Shown here in pieces: positions 1 through 11,398 of a stretch of DNA of 64,000 bases. Every line of letters begins with the position of its first letter. Within the stretch, counting starts at the first letter, position 1. Both the position numbers and the translations under genes were made by a program. The stretch is from positions 2,294,001 to 2,358,000 of the forward strand of contig OX388348.1 of assembly GCA_947579665.1 (NCBI GenBank), read 5' to 3'. This DNA is from Sympetrum striolatum. Taxonomy: Eukaryota; Arthropoda; Insecta; Odonata; Libellulidae. A model generated the notes under the pieces. The model was given only the letters and a program-made list of their open reading frames with translations. It was not told where the DNA came from and did not search any database.

Positions 1-63
1 TAAATCATTTTTAAAGAAAATCAATGTGGTTATTCCTAACATGGTGGAATTTCATAAAAAACC

Positions 64-150
64 ATCTTAACAGAAAAACACTTCATAACTTCCTCAATAT
101 ATATCATATAAGTATATAATGTGGAAGTTAAAAAGTGTTTTCTTGAAGAT
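64..150. repeat. Short imperfect palindrome, MITE-like
   Basis: The left arm (ATCTTAACAGAAAAACACTT, then ATAACTTCC) pairs with the reverse complement of the right arm (ATCTTCAAGAAAACACTTTT, then TAACTTCC). The arms are about 28 bp with a few mismatches, around an AT-rich centre of about 30 bp. No target duplication was identified. Confidence 0.5.
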
Positions 151-1136
151 AGTTTTTAATCCTTCTTTATTGAAAATAATTTATAAAAAATTATGGGATT
201 TGAAAATAACTTTCTTATAATACATAGTATTCTATGGAAAATAATATCACACTTCACTAACTCCCAATTTGCAAATTACTATTTGGAATAACTTAATTAT
301 TAAGTCAAGGCGTAGTTGAGGTCTTCCCAGACCTGATGATAATATACTTGCTTAGAGATCGATAGTTTCTTTTATGATAATTCTGAGGATGTTAATTATT
401 AAAAATTTGAACAATTATTATATTAACAATTACTACATTAAAAACATTAGATTTTTCTGGAATTAACAATGAATGCATATTAAATCAAGCTTACATTAAT
501 AAAAAACCCCAAAACAGGTTAATAGTAGCCTCTAAATCATCCCCTGCCAGTCACCTCATTCATAATAATCTATCTTAATTTACTGTATACCAACAAAAAA
601 AAATGGTAGACATCTGATAAAAGGTAACAATTTGTATGATCTAGTTAACATATGCAAGCAATGATACTTTTCAAAATTTCTCATCAATAAGTTTACCAAG
701 CTACAGTTTTGATTACACCTCTTCACCAACAGATGGCTCTGCTTGCTACGCAACCTCTGTTATCGAAAGAAATTACAAAATTGAGAAGAATTTACAGCTA
801 AGACTCAAAAACTCCCATGAAAACCATCTTAAGCATATTTTAATCTTTATTTTCGATGCCTGAACATATCAAATTCAAATAACATCTTTGTATAAGGTTT
901 TCCACTTTAATCATCAGACTATTAAAGGTGCTAAAGCTAACAAAGAGGCTCCATATTTCTACTACAAGTAGAAAGGATGTTAGCCACTTCAATGGCATGC
1001 AGGTTCTTAAAAGCTTTTAGGGTATGGCTATCAAGACATACACAATGCATAATTTTTCTATAGTGGTGCTGTTGGCTACCTTAGTTCACAGGCGCTCCCA
1101 AATAATACTAACAAGAGATTGCTTCTTCATATTCAT

Positions 1137-1260
1137 GCTAGGAATGGTGCATCGAATAAATAACATCGAGTGGTCGATGTATCAGTGTTTATAAAAGGAC
1201 TCACCACTCACTCAGTATACATCGGAAAAAACCATCGATGTATCGAGTGTTTTTCTTTTA
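1137..1260. repeat. ATCGATGTATCGAGTG-rich repeat, possible transposon end
   Basis: Words such as ACATCGAGTGGTCGATGTAT and CCATCGATGTATCGAGTG recur in both orientations. The same vocabulary appears at 10,080-10,224. This copy begins TAGGAATGGTGCATCGA, similar to the reverse complement of the other copy's end (TAGGGATGCCACATC), so the two may be ends of one DNA-transposon family. Confidence 0.4.
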
Positions 1261-1295
1261 GGATAGGTTGTACGAAATTCCAGCTGGTTAAGATT

Positions 1296-1397
1296 GACTA
1301 TAGTATATAGTGTAGTGTATAGTGTAGTGTATAGTGTAGTATATAATATAGTATAGTATATAGTATAGTATATAATATAGTATACTATAATATATAG
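1296..1397. repeat. TATAGTG/TATAGTA microsatellite
   Basis: A degenerate simple repeat of units like GTATAGT runs up to the start of a hairpin-repeat copy. Any open frame across it is a product of the simple sequence. Confidence 0.85.
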
Positions 1398-2575
1398 TAC
1401 GAGTAAAATGTTGCTTGCATACTGCAAGCAGACCGACAACACTAATTTCATATCGGCATCATATTACGACGGTCCTAAAAAGAAAAAAAAAAAGGATTGA
1501 AAATACTCTTAAAATTAGCTTCAATTTAATCATCTGGCATCGAACCCGGGTCTTCCTAGTGAACTAACTATGCACCACAATAGAAGATCACCATCTCTAA
1601 CTATGTGTGAAAATTCAAGCAGAAATATTGGCTACAACTGCCTCAAAGGACGTTCTAATTTTCACGAATGTAAATGGCTCTCGGGACTCGAACCAAGGAT
1701 GATCTTGGAAATTTAAAAGATGTTTCTGAAATTTATTTACGACCTCAATCTATATGCCGAATTTCAAGTTTATATATTATTGGGAAAGGTTTCAAAATAA
1801 TTCCTAAAAATCGGATCAACTTCTGATTGCAGAGACACCTGGTGTCGGACCCAGGACATATTGTAAGCTGTGAATGCACAGTTTGATTTGTAAAGACTTG
1901 GTCTTGAATTGTGCAAAGTTTGAAGTCGATAGCATGCCGGGAAGTACCTTAAATTTGTTTCCGTTATCTCCGTAAGAAATGCATCGAGAAGTGCAAATGG
2001 TCCTCTGGGATCGAACCCAGGACCATTAGCGAACATGTAAAATTTGATTATGAAATATAATTATGATATCTATGGACGTGCCGAGTTTCAAGTATCCATG
2101 TTATCGGGAAAGGATCCAAAAAAAATCTTCAAAATCGCCGCAATGCATTTTAAACGGCCGATTTTTGCCCCGACCTAGCATCGAACCATGGACCATATTC
2201 GGTGATCTCTTTTTGATTTACGTTGTAGTTGCACGGCTTCTAGCGATCCCTCGAATTTCAACTCTCTATTTTTCCGGGAAGTGCACCAAAAAAATTTTCG
2301 AAAATCCACGCCATGTATCCTTATGGAGAAAATCGCGACTTTGGGGCCTTCTGGAATCGAACCCATGACACCGATGTTCAATGTCTTTTTATTCTTTTAT
2401 TCAATGTCTTTTTATTATTATTCTTTTTCCTGGAGGTTACACGTTATGGCCAATACGTCGTAAAAATTTCAAGTCTGTGGTACTTGTGGAACATGGTTAG
2501 AATTTTGATCCCCTATGAATGAATGAATGTGTATATAGGTATATCCGGAGAAGCGTCTATATATAATAGATAGAT
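1398..2575 (+). repeat. TTCGA-hairpin repeat, copy A (full length)
   Basis: This non-coding repeat starts at TACGAGTAAAATGTTG, carries a 7-bp-stem hairpin GCTTGCA-TAC-TGCAAGC at 1,413-1,429, and ends near CCGGAGAAGCGTCTATATA. Six TCGAAC cores, each inside a short inverted repeat (for example CCTGG...CCAGG), lie at 1,540, 1,688, 1,845 (TCGGAC variant), 2,011, 2,181 and 2,357, giving spacings of 148, 157, 166, 170 and 176 bp. On the minus strand each reads GGTTCGAnnCC, like a tRNA T-arm or B box. Short open frames across it share no domain. Confidence 0.8.
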
Positions 2576-2899
2576 ATAGTATAGCATATATTATGGTATA
2601 ATGTATACATTATTTTATTAATTAAGAAGACGATGGAGAAAATGGAATCGGAATTCTGGGCATTTCCAAAGCAAGGGAATGGTGACTTTATGAGCGAGGA
2701 ATATAGAATAGTACATATTGGTGGAAAAAGAGGAAGAAATAGGGTGACTATCAAACTCAAGTACTCACAAGTTTTTGGGCTCGAATACAATTACTTTGAG
2801 TGATATATAATTGATTACATTTCAGTGTCAATTTCTTTCCAAAGAAATAGTTGAATACTATTACAAGTAAGTTAAAATATTGTAAAAGTATTGAAAATA

Positions 2900-3183
2900 T
2901 ATATTCATAAAATTCACAGCAATTAATCCGTCTGGCATCGAACCCGGGTCTTCCTGGAGATACTTACTACGCAGTACAACCGAAGATAGTTGATTGCAAC
3001 TGCCTCAAACGACATCCTACTTTTCCCTTATATTCCTAATGTGAGAAATTTTAATGTGATCTGGCATCAAACCCAGGAACAGCATGGTCTTAGCTAATTT
3101 TTTTTCTTTAACGGATTTGTAATATACATCTTCTAGCGGAGCGAGAACTTCTTATCATTTTGATAAGTGCATCAAAAAAAAAA
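2900..3183 (+). repeat. TTCGA-hairpin repeat, copy B, left part
   Basis: Hairpin cores occur near 2,938 (CTGGCATCGAACCCGGG) and 3,066 (CTGGCATCAAACCCAGG). The copy is cut by the Tigger element that starts at 3,184. It resumes at 8,749, where the sequence continues as in the intact copy at 39.9 kb. Confidence 0.75.
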
Positions 3184-3615
3184 CAGTAGTACCTCTTACT
3201 ACGAGTGTTCCTTAGTACGAGTGTTCCATATTAAGAGCTGGCACTCGGCCAAAATACTGGCTCTTAAGACGAGCGAAATTTCTTACTACAAGCGTGCGAG
3301 TATGATCGTATCCTACGTGTTGGCCTAGTCTAATAAGTTCGTGGACGAGCTACCAGGGCTACCAAGGACCCAATGGTAAGGTCGAAACAAAATCCCTTTT
3401 ATAAGTTGCTTTCGTTGGACACTTTGGTAAACGAGCCAAAACAAAGCGGGATGTGGAGTTCAATGCTGATAAGACCAAATCAAAATTCTTCTTGGATCAC
3501 CCTGCCGTCGCTCACTCAGTTTGCATTTTGAAATCGTAGGATAAGCATTTCTGAATTGTGTTCTGGCAAATATTTATTTTTTTTTGCATTGTATTCTGTA
3601 ACTTCTACATTAGCC

Positions 3616-5359
3616 ATGGGACCTAAGAATCGTAGTGTAAAGGAGAGTAGTGATAAGAAGAAAAAGCTCATCATAATCGATATTAGGAAGGAAATTATCG
3701 AAAAATATGAAATAGGAGTGCGTGTTGCGGACTTGGCGCGCCAATACAAACGGGGTACGTCAACGATCTGCACCATTTTGAAGAAAAAGAAGGAGATAAA
3801 GGAATTGTCGTCATCGAAGGGTGTCGCAAGGCTGTCGAAGAACCGGACAGTTGTGAACGAGAAGATGGAAAAATTGCTTCTGATTTGATTGAACAAGAAG
3901 GAACTCGCAGGTGATATTGTCACTGAGGACATCATCTGCGAGAAGGCACGATTATTGTACGACAATCTTTACAAGAAGTCTCCTGGAATGTCATCGGAAG
4001 ATCCTGCGGGAACTGTCGAGTCAAGGCCAGTCGAGGCTGGTTTGAAAAACTCAAGCGGAGAACACACCCACAGCGTACTACGACATGGTAAGGCAGCCAG
4101 TTTGGACACCAAGGCGACTGACGCGTTCATTAAAGACTTTGCCAAACTCATCGCGTCGCAGGGCTACGTCTCACAGCAGGTCTTTAACTGTGATGAGACT
4201 GGCATATTTTGGAAGAAGATGCCGAGACGGACGTTCATCACCACCGAGGAGAAGAAGTTGCTAGGCCATAAGCCAATGAAGGATAGGCTGACGCTTGCTT
4301 TTTGCTCTAACGCCAGTGGGGACTGCAAAATCAAGCCTCTTCTGGTCTACCATTCGGAAAATCCGAGGGCCTTCAAGGCTCAGAAGATAATTAAGGAGAA
4401 GCTACCAGTGATGTGGAGGGCTAACGTGAAGTTACCATCGAGTGGGTAAACACCGCCTTCTGCCCGGCTGTGAAGACATTCCTACTTGAACAAGGCCTTC
4501 CTCTCAAGGCCCTCCTCATGCTTGGCAATGCCCCGGGACACCCTCCGAACCTTCAGGATAAAATTTTGGATGAGTTCAGCTTCATCAAGATCCTCTACCT
4601 GCCGCGAAATACCACCCCTATCTTGCAGCCCATGGATCAGCAGGTGATTTCAAATTTTAAGAAACTGTACACCAAGCATTTGTTTCGTCAGGGCTTGATA
4701 TCATGGAGAACACAAAACTCACTCTGCACCAATTCTGGAAAGATCATGTTAATATCGTTAACTGAATCAAAATCATCGATCTGGCGTAGCAGGGAGTCAC
4801 CAGAAGAACTCTGAATTCGGCTAGGAGGAAGCTGTAGCCCGAAGCTGTTTCCGAACGAGACTTCATGGGACTTGAACCAGGAATGCCTGATGTGGAAGAG
4901 ATCGTATCTCTTGTTAAATCCTTGGGGCTGGAGGTGGATGATGCCGACATCAATTAACCCCTCCAGGGCCACGGAGAAGAACTGACGACGGAAGAACTTC
5001 TGCTGCTTCAGGAGCACAATCAGTCAGATGCAGTGGAGGAAACTGTATTGGGGGAGAAAGCAGGAACGTCGGAGGATGCGCTGCCATCCAAAAATATTAA
5101 GAGAAATGTTATGGAAGAGGCAAGAACTGACCGATTTTGTCGAAAAACATCACCCAGATAAATTAAATTCGGGGCGTGCGGCTGCGTTCTTTAACCATAA
5201 TGGTATGGAACACTTTAAAAAATTTTTAAAAGCCGTATGAAACAAATTTCGCTAGACAGGTTCCTGAAAAAACCAACTACAGAGGACGAACAATGTTCAC
5301 CTGGCAAATTGCCAACATTAGATGAGAGAAAACGCAAAAAAATGTGCCTGACTTTTTAA
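3616..5359 (+). pseudogene. Tigger-type (CENP-B/jerky-like) DDE transposase, broken
   Basis: The start ATG at 3,616 opens a lysine-rich N-terminus and a CENP-B-type helix-turn-helix (VADLARQYKRGTSTICTILK). After an in-frame stop near 3,886 the frame continues with the second HTH and the catalytic domain. The first Asp motif is FNCDETGIFWKKMP; then come GHKPMKDRLTL and NASGDCKIKPLLV. The usual second-Asp motif (DNAPAHP in relatives) reads GNAPGHP, so a catalytic Asp is lost. The third motif LQPMDQQVISNFKKLY is intact. The C-terminus MKQISLDRFLKKP is typical of the family. Stops and frameshifts near 3,886, 4,449 and after 4,730 confirm a dead gene. Confidence 0.88.
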
Positions 5360-5904
5360 TGAATGGAGATTTTCCCACAAAACAGTAGTCCTCCGCTCTC
5401 CCACCCAGATCGTCATAGTTAAAAGGTAAATGACTTATTAAGACCTTTCTATTTCTTTGCTTTACCTTTTGTTATGATTTATAATAGGGTGCTCTCATAA
5501 ATTTAAAATATTAATTTTTTAACGTATATCGATTGATAAGTTAAAGCCATTAACGATTGCAAAACAGCACTTTATAATTCTCAATAGTCTTGCTGCTACG
5601 GAGCTTCGAAGTTCGCGAAAATTTCAAAATTCTTTCGCACGAAAGGAACGCCTTATGATTGGTGTGACGTCATCTCCTAGTAAGCCCCAGTAGGCGAACA
5701 TTCTTTCTGTTCCGCCTAGACGTGATGGTAATAGTACTAAGAATACAGCGATACTGTGATTCACAAGTTGAGGTTTAGGTTTGTCGAACTTAGCTTTTGA
5801 CTGAGTGTGTAACATTGTAGAGTGTAAACAATTGCGTGATGGCTGACTCCGGCTTTGTGAAGGCCCATCAGGGAATAACCCGAAGTTGGATTCTGTAATG
5901 ATTG

Positions 5905-7480
5905 CCGATTTCTTCTGCAGCAATGATGATTTAGTCGGCGCAGAAATACGAAGCCGCAGAATTGAAAGGTAAGAAACACAATTTAAGTTAACTATTTCAT
6001 TCACTAGGTATCTAGAGCTTGGTTTATATCTGAATTTATCATTGCTTGTAATGTCTACTCGACTTAAGTTTTGGAGAATTACAACGAAACATATTAAACG
6101 CCGATTTACTTTGCATCATTTAGGTCTGGAAGAGAGACTTAAAGCGATTCGGCAGTTGGATATGTCCAAGTGAAAAGAAATTTGAATGTTTGCACTTTAA
6201 GGGCAAAAGTTACTCCTGAGCATAAAGTGTGAACCAAGTCTTAAACTGTGGAAATCACTGTCGATAAGGAAGAAGAACAGTAATAAGTGCTAGTTAAACT
6301 AGTTAAGAAAAATTCAGAATATTTTTTTAATAAATATTTTATTTTAACAGTTTGTTATAAATATTCAAATATGGCTGTTTTGGCAAATTTCTGCCCATAA
6401 ATAACATTTTCAGAGGCATGTGTAAGCCACGTTTAACATAATAGAGCCATCAAAATTAGAAAAACAGATCAGCAATAATGAACCTAAGTTTTGTGGAATA
6501 TGTAGAAGGAACATACATAATTGTTCATATGCTCTTGTACACAGTACAAGTTTTTTTTAAGGAGGATGCAAGCATGCTGTGTGCCTAACAATGTGGGTCC
6601 ATCGAAGAAATGAAGATCCAGCCACTACTTCCAAAGAATGTTATTGGAAGAGGTCCAAGCTGGCAGATATTGGAAAGAGCATGAAGTATATTCTTGCTAA
6701 AGATCTTTCTCCAGGCACTAGCATAGCAGCCCCCAAAGTTTCTTCAAAAAGTTATAAAAACTGGGCTGGAGAAGAAAGCACAAAGGCGAATATTGAGTGA
6801 TTTTGACCAATTATCTCTTCATTTATTAGGTAACTGATTTAATGAAAATGGTGGTGGTACTTTTTAGGACTTTCACATGTTTTGCTCAAGCAAGATGAGT
6901 GAAACTGTATTGAAGGAAGCATTGGGGGCCACAGTTCATCAAGCAAAGGTTTCCTTGTGGCATAAACTTAGGTATGGGCGAATCACAGCTTCCAAGATAC
7001 ATGAAGCATCAGTCTGTTCAAGAATAGAGGGATCTCTGGTGGAACAAATATTGGGTGCTCGTACTCCTGAGACATTGCCCATGAAAAGAGGTAGGGACCT
7101 GGAGCCCCAAGTCATTGAAGTTCTTGAGAAACAATTAGGTTACTCTGTTGCAAAATCAGGAATCATATTATGCAAGAATTCACCTTTTCTTGCTGCATCT
7201 CCTAATGCAATTTCAGAAGAATTTGTTATAGAAATAAAATGCCCAAGTACTATTAAAAAATTTGAGGCCCAAGTGTAAAGCTCAAATCCATTTACAAATG
7301 AAATTATGTGGAAAATCAAAGGGGATATTTTGTGTTGCTGAACCTGATTTTGAGACTAGCAGAAATATAAATGTTTATGAAATTGAATATTGTGAAAGAT
7401 ACATTAATGAATGCATAGAAAAAGCCATGAATTTCTGGAAAAAAGCTATTTTTCCAATAATAACTAAGCAACAGTTGTAA
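5905..7480 (+). pseudogene. SWIM zinc-finger / YqaJ-type nuclease gene, spliced and decayed
   Basis: The first recognisable exon (MIADFFCSNDDLVGAEIRS) ends at 5,968 before GTAAGAAA. The next starts at 6,124 after TTTAG, and the joined frame reads on into SAVGYVQVKRNLNVCTLRAK and VTPEHKV. The joined exon has TAA where relatives have a Tyr. A SWIM-type finger follows at 6,567 (GGCKHAVCLTMWVHRRNEDP). The YqaJ domain runs from about 6,940 (WHKLRYGRITASK) through MKRGRDLEPQVIE to a degenerate active site: ASPN replaces ASPD, while EIKCP is kept. Its C-terminal part continues after a shift to 7,480. YqaJ proteins resemble lambda exonuclease; their role in these arthropod elements is not established. 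Confidence 0.75.
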
Positions 7481-8067
7481 TTTGCTGCAAAATGTAATTT
7501 AAGTGTTAAAAGAAGTACCTTTATAATGTCTGTGTGTATTTATTTATTATTGCTTACTTTCTGAAATTGTTGAATTTTGCTTTTAAAAAAGTTTACTCAT
7601 TTATTCATTGTGAATTTCTGATGGTAAGTGGTACTGGATTGTTAAATTTGTAATACAGAGAAAAAACTGATGACTTTAAAGGGCAGTGTTGTTGTGTGTT
7701 TGGTAATATAAAATAATAAAATTGTTGTTTTTATCATTTGTTTGTTATTTATCGATTTTAATTTAAGCTATAATAAACTATGATCAATAATATTAAAAGA
7801 TCAAAGGGCCAAATTATAATTCTTACATGATTCACCTTAATGCTAAATTCTTTTGTGAATACTCTATAATTATTCATTTTCCTAAAGTATTGGCAGTGAG
7901 AATTGTGCTCTGATGTTACCACCAACCATCGTTAACCTCATGTAGTTCTCCATCTAATATATTTTAAAAAGATATAATAGTAAAAGATATTTCTCTCTCG
8001 AGATATGCCTCAATCATTATAGGTATATTCATGGTAAAATCGTTAAATTATTACGCATGCCGTACGA

Positions 8068-8275
8068 TTATAAAACAAAAACGCATAAAAATACATCAAA
8101 ATGGTCTTCGCAAACGAACAACGTTGTTGTCATACTTAATGTCTTCTTCAAATCGTCCCGGCGAATGGCTTTAAGCCACATTTTCCTACGTTTTTCTCCT
8201 TGGGGCACACTCACAAATACCTTATTGGGCGTACATACGCTTGTGCTTTTACATAAAGGCACAATACACTACTGC
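8068..8275 (-). pseudogene. THAP zinc-finger domain fragment
   Basis: Read on the minus strand this gives CIVPLCKSTSVCTPNK, then FVSVPQGEKRRKMWLKAIRR and FVCEDHFD. That is the C2CH order of a THAP DNA-binding domain, with the invariant Trp and the C-x2-H pair. A stop lies directly before the first Cys, so no intact start is visible. THAP domains are common in transposases (P, Kolobok and others) and in host proteins. Here it is convergent with the SWIM/YqaJ exons inside the same nested block, so it probably belonged to that element. Confidence 0.75.
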
Positions 8276-8748
8276 TACGGCATGGTTGAAGCTTTTCTTC
8301 TTCATTAATCCAAGCAAGACATACATCGACTGGCACGTGCGTGTATTAGGGAAACCTCTGTACTAGGGAATGACGTCACGCTCAAGAAACATGGCGACGG
8401 GTCGTTTTGAGCGCAAGGTTTCAATGCTATTTTCAAAGTAGAATTTTACGAATAATACGCAGGTTATAAACAAAATTCTTGGACAGTAATTTTACATGCA
8501 GAGAATACTTTTTAATCACATAATCATCCATTTTCAGTAGAATTCCCTATTTTTATGTCATTAATTACTGTACTACATCGATGATAATTAACAATAATTT
8601 TAGAAATTGAGGTGGGATGGGTGGGGGCTGGAACGGATTAATTGCATTTCAATTAAGTTAAATGGGGAAAATTGTTTTTTAAAACGAGCATTTCTTAATA
8701 CGAGCTCGCTTTTGGAACGGATTAAACTCGTTGTAAGAGGTACCACTG

Positions 8749-9115
8749 TAATGAAAAACTATCCTTATGTATTTTAAATGCAAGATTTTCGCATCTTCCG
8801 AGCATCGAACCCAGGAGGTTCTCATTAGAAGTCATACATGTTTTCGATAGATCATGACTATATCTGTAAGCTTCTCGAATTTTGATTCTCTACCTATCCG
8901 GGAAGTATTATTTAAAAATTTTCGAAAATCCCCACCATGTATCTTAATGGAGAAAATTATGACTTTGGGGCCTTTTGAAATTGAACCCATGACACTGAGG
9001 TTCAAAGTCGGCTTTTTTCTGGAGGTTACACGTAATGGCCACTACGCCGTCAAAATTTCAAGTCAGTGGCACTAGTGGAACATGGTTAGAATTTTGATCC
9101 CCTATGAATGCGTAT
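8749..9115 (+). repeat. TTCGA-hairpin repeat, copy B, right part
   Basis: The sequence resumes after the Tigger with TAATGAAAAACT and carries hairpin cores near 8,805 (GCATCGAACCCAGG) and 8,982 (degenerate ATTGAACCCATG). It ends at the usual GATCCCCTATGAATG terminus near 9,110. Confidence 0.75.
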
Positions 9116-10075
9116 ATATATGAATGTATAGGTAGGAGTAAAAGATACTTGCATACTGAAAGGATATGAAATGTATTTCTAATCTTTATTCACATTGCAC
9201 GTTTTGAGTTTCAATGTCATTGGGAAGAGGTATAAAAAATTTAAAAATCATAGCAATTTCTAATTTTTGGAGACGCCTGGAGTCGAACCTAGGACCTATT
9301 AGCGGATGCAAATGGGCTATTATAACCTGTTAGGAATGCTAAGTTTGAAGTCCATATCATACCGGGAAGGTCCTGAAATAAGACTCCATTATCCCCATCT
9401 GAAATACATAGGGCAATGTAAATGGCTTTCTGGGATCGAACCAAGGACGATCAAGGAATGCTGAAACACATATTTGAAATGAATCTATGATATTTATTTA
9501 CATGCCTAGTTTTAAGTTTCTATATTATCAGGAAGAGCTTCAAAAAATTCTTAAACATCGTAACAATTATTAAATTTAGAGACCCCTAGTGTCGAACCCA
9601 GGACTTATTGGTAGCTGTGAACAGACCTTAAGACTTGATTATATTTATTGTAAAGTTTGAAGTTGATAACATGCCGGGAAGTACCTTAATTTTGTTTCCG
9701 TTATCTCCATAAGAAATACATTGAGGAATATAAATAAAGGAATCGAACCAAGGACAGTCAGTGAAACGTTCAACAACGTACATAAATGATATTTACGATC
9801 TCTATCCACATGCCAAGTTTCAATTTTCCATCTTATCAGGAAGTGATTCAAAAAAATCTTCAAAATCGCAATGTAAATTAAACGGGAGAATATTTGCCCT
9901 GACCTAGCGTCAAACCAAGGATAATCTTTGATGATGTCTTAATAGTTTTCATCAGATACGCACGGCCTCCAGTGATACCTCGAATTTCAACACTCTACTT
10001 TACCGGAAAGTGCCTCAAAACAATTTTCGAAAATCCCCGCAATATATCTTTATGGAGAAAATCTAAATCTAAAAA
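9116..10075 (+). repeat. TTCGA-hairpin repeat, copy C (diverged)
   Basis: The copy opens with a weak version of the start motif (GGAGTAAAAGATACTTGCAT) and has hairpin cores near 9,284, 9,438, 9,592, 9,745 and 9,910 (the last reads CGTCAAACCAAGG). Its last subunit is cut off at about 10,070 by the ATCGATG-rich repeat. Confidence 0.7.
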
Positions 10076-10079
10076 TCTC

Positions 10080-10224
10080 TTCTATAACATCGGTGCGATG
10101 TTGAGTGTTTTGAAAAACATCGAGTCGATGTTCCACTCATTTTCTTACCACTCGATGTTTCCGATGTATCGGCAAAAAAACATCGAGTAGTCCGATACAT
10201 CGATGATGATGTGGCATCCCTAAT
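10080..10224. repeat. ATCGATG-rich repeat with TAGGGATG-type end
   Basis: Multiple inverted ACATCGAGT / ACTCGATGT words are followed by GATGTGGCATCCCTA, read in reverse as TAGGGATGCCACATC. Its relative at 1,137 starts with a similar end. This is probably one end of a DNA transposon or MITE; the partner end was not found beside it. Confidence 0.4.
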
Positions 10225-11390
10225 AAGCACTACATAGAAGGGAGATATAAATCAGTTTGTATTTGATATCATAAATCACCATGAAGGAAAAAAGTAAGGG
10301 AGAGAATGGCAAGAAACATTAGGGCATATAAACCAATAATAAGGTAGAAGACTTTTGATCAATATAATAGAGAGTATACATAAGAAGTTTATGTCATTGT
10401 AACAGAAAAATTCCAAGGTGAAGCTGGACTCATGCTATGATTGAAGAAACTAAAAGTAATATGAGCTAATTAGATAGATAGGCCTTATATTTTATTAAAC
10501 TGATTTGAGCTCAATTTGATGAACTGTATTTCTTGTTTAATTAAAAGGAACCCTATGTTCTTATCATGGGCAGTCTGATAAGATTGGATTAAAGGGGAAA
10601 GTGTAGGAACGTCTTATGCAGGCTATTGGCACAGATATGAAATAAAAAGTTGCAGACTGGGCATTTATATCAGAACTATGCGCTAAGGTTTTTATAGGGT
10701 GCAAGCATCATGACTTTACCTCCCCAACTGGTTACTTTCACGTATCTTTCGCAGCATTAATAAATTCTTCACGATTCGTTCTGGGATATATTTCCCTCAT
10801 CTTTCTCGTAGTATCAGAACAGCCAATATAATGGGAAAGTCACATTATATCTCCTAGATCTTCTGAAACGTACATGAAAAAGGTACTAACATACCTTTTT
10901 CATTAAAATAGACAGTGGCATACTCACCATAGTTTTTAACATTTCTTTTTGATATGATAACTGGTAAGATATGCATCTTTGTGCAGCTGAACTTGTTAGA
11001 AATAGCAGATTTACTTTGTTTCCTTTTTGATTTATTTCCTCAGATTATCTATTATTTCATAAGTTTAGAGTATGAATTGCTTTTCCATCAACCATTCTTG
11101 CCTTTTCCCAATTTCTCTACCTCTTAACAAGATGCCCGATCACTCACTCTTTTCTATTTAACTATATCTTGGAAGGGATTTCCAAATACTGGGGAAATCC
11201 AACATTAGTAATGCACAACGTCTCATAAATTTCTCCTCACAAGTCAATGAGTTTCTGCAGCTTTCTAGCTTGTTCTATATGGTTACCCTTTTGCAATTTT
11301 AATTGTTTTTATAAGCATTGTGTACATAAACAACAAGTATATAAATAGTTTATATAAATCCATACACTATAAATACAGCCTCACACCTCA
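10225..11390. other. No gene recognised
   Basis: AT-rich sequence without a coding pattern, known repeat or structured element that I can support. Confidence 0.5.
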
Positions 11391-11398
11391 GTCTAAAA

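Larger units (their letters stand above)
1..1397. other. No gene recognised; AT-rich repeat-bearing sequence
   Basis: I see no coding region. The stretch holds a short palindrome at 64-150, a run of ATCGATG-rich motifs at 1,137-1,260 and a degenerate microsatellite from about 1,296. If Cbl continues left, this is intron. Confidence 0.5.
5590..8450 (+). mobile_element. Nested element with SWIM/YqaJ and THAP genes (boundaries approximate)
   Basis: This block sits inside the Tigger, between the end of its transposase and its right terminal repeat. An inverted motif marks both ends: the reverse complement of 5,660-5,690 reads ACTAGGAGATGACGTCAC, and 8,371-8,390 reads ACTAGGGAATGACGTCAC. Plus-strand exons encode a SWIM zinc finger and a YqaJ-type nuclease. 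A THAP domain is on the minus strand near the right end, pointing towards them. I could not define exact termini or a target duplication, so the superfamily stays open. Confidence 0.6.
3184..8748 (+). mobile_element. Tigger/pogo-type DNA transposon, inactivated and carrying a nested element
   Basis: The ends are inverted repeats: CAGTAGTACCTCTTACTACG on the left, and CAGTGGTACCTCTTACAACG when the right end is read in reverse. The right end is followed by TA, the expected target dinucleotide. The left flank reads AA, so one base of the duplication seems to have mutated. The host sequence on both sides joins into one copy of the TTCGA-hairpin repeat. Inside are a broken transposase (3,616-5,359) and, further right, a separate element coding for SWIM/YqaJ and THAP domains. 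Without that insert the element would be about 2.5-3 kb, as expected for Tigger. Confidence 0.85.

Noticed and set aside
1531..2370. tRNA genes suggested by repeated GGTTCGAnnCC words
   Set aside because: Only the T-arm-like hairpin is present. I could not find an acceptor stem, D-arm or anticodon arm at the right distance in any copy.
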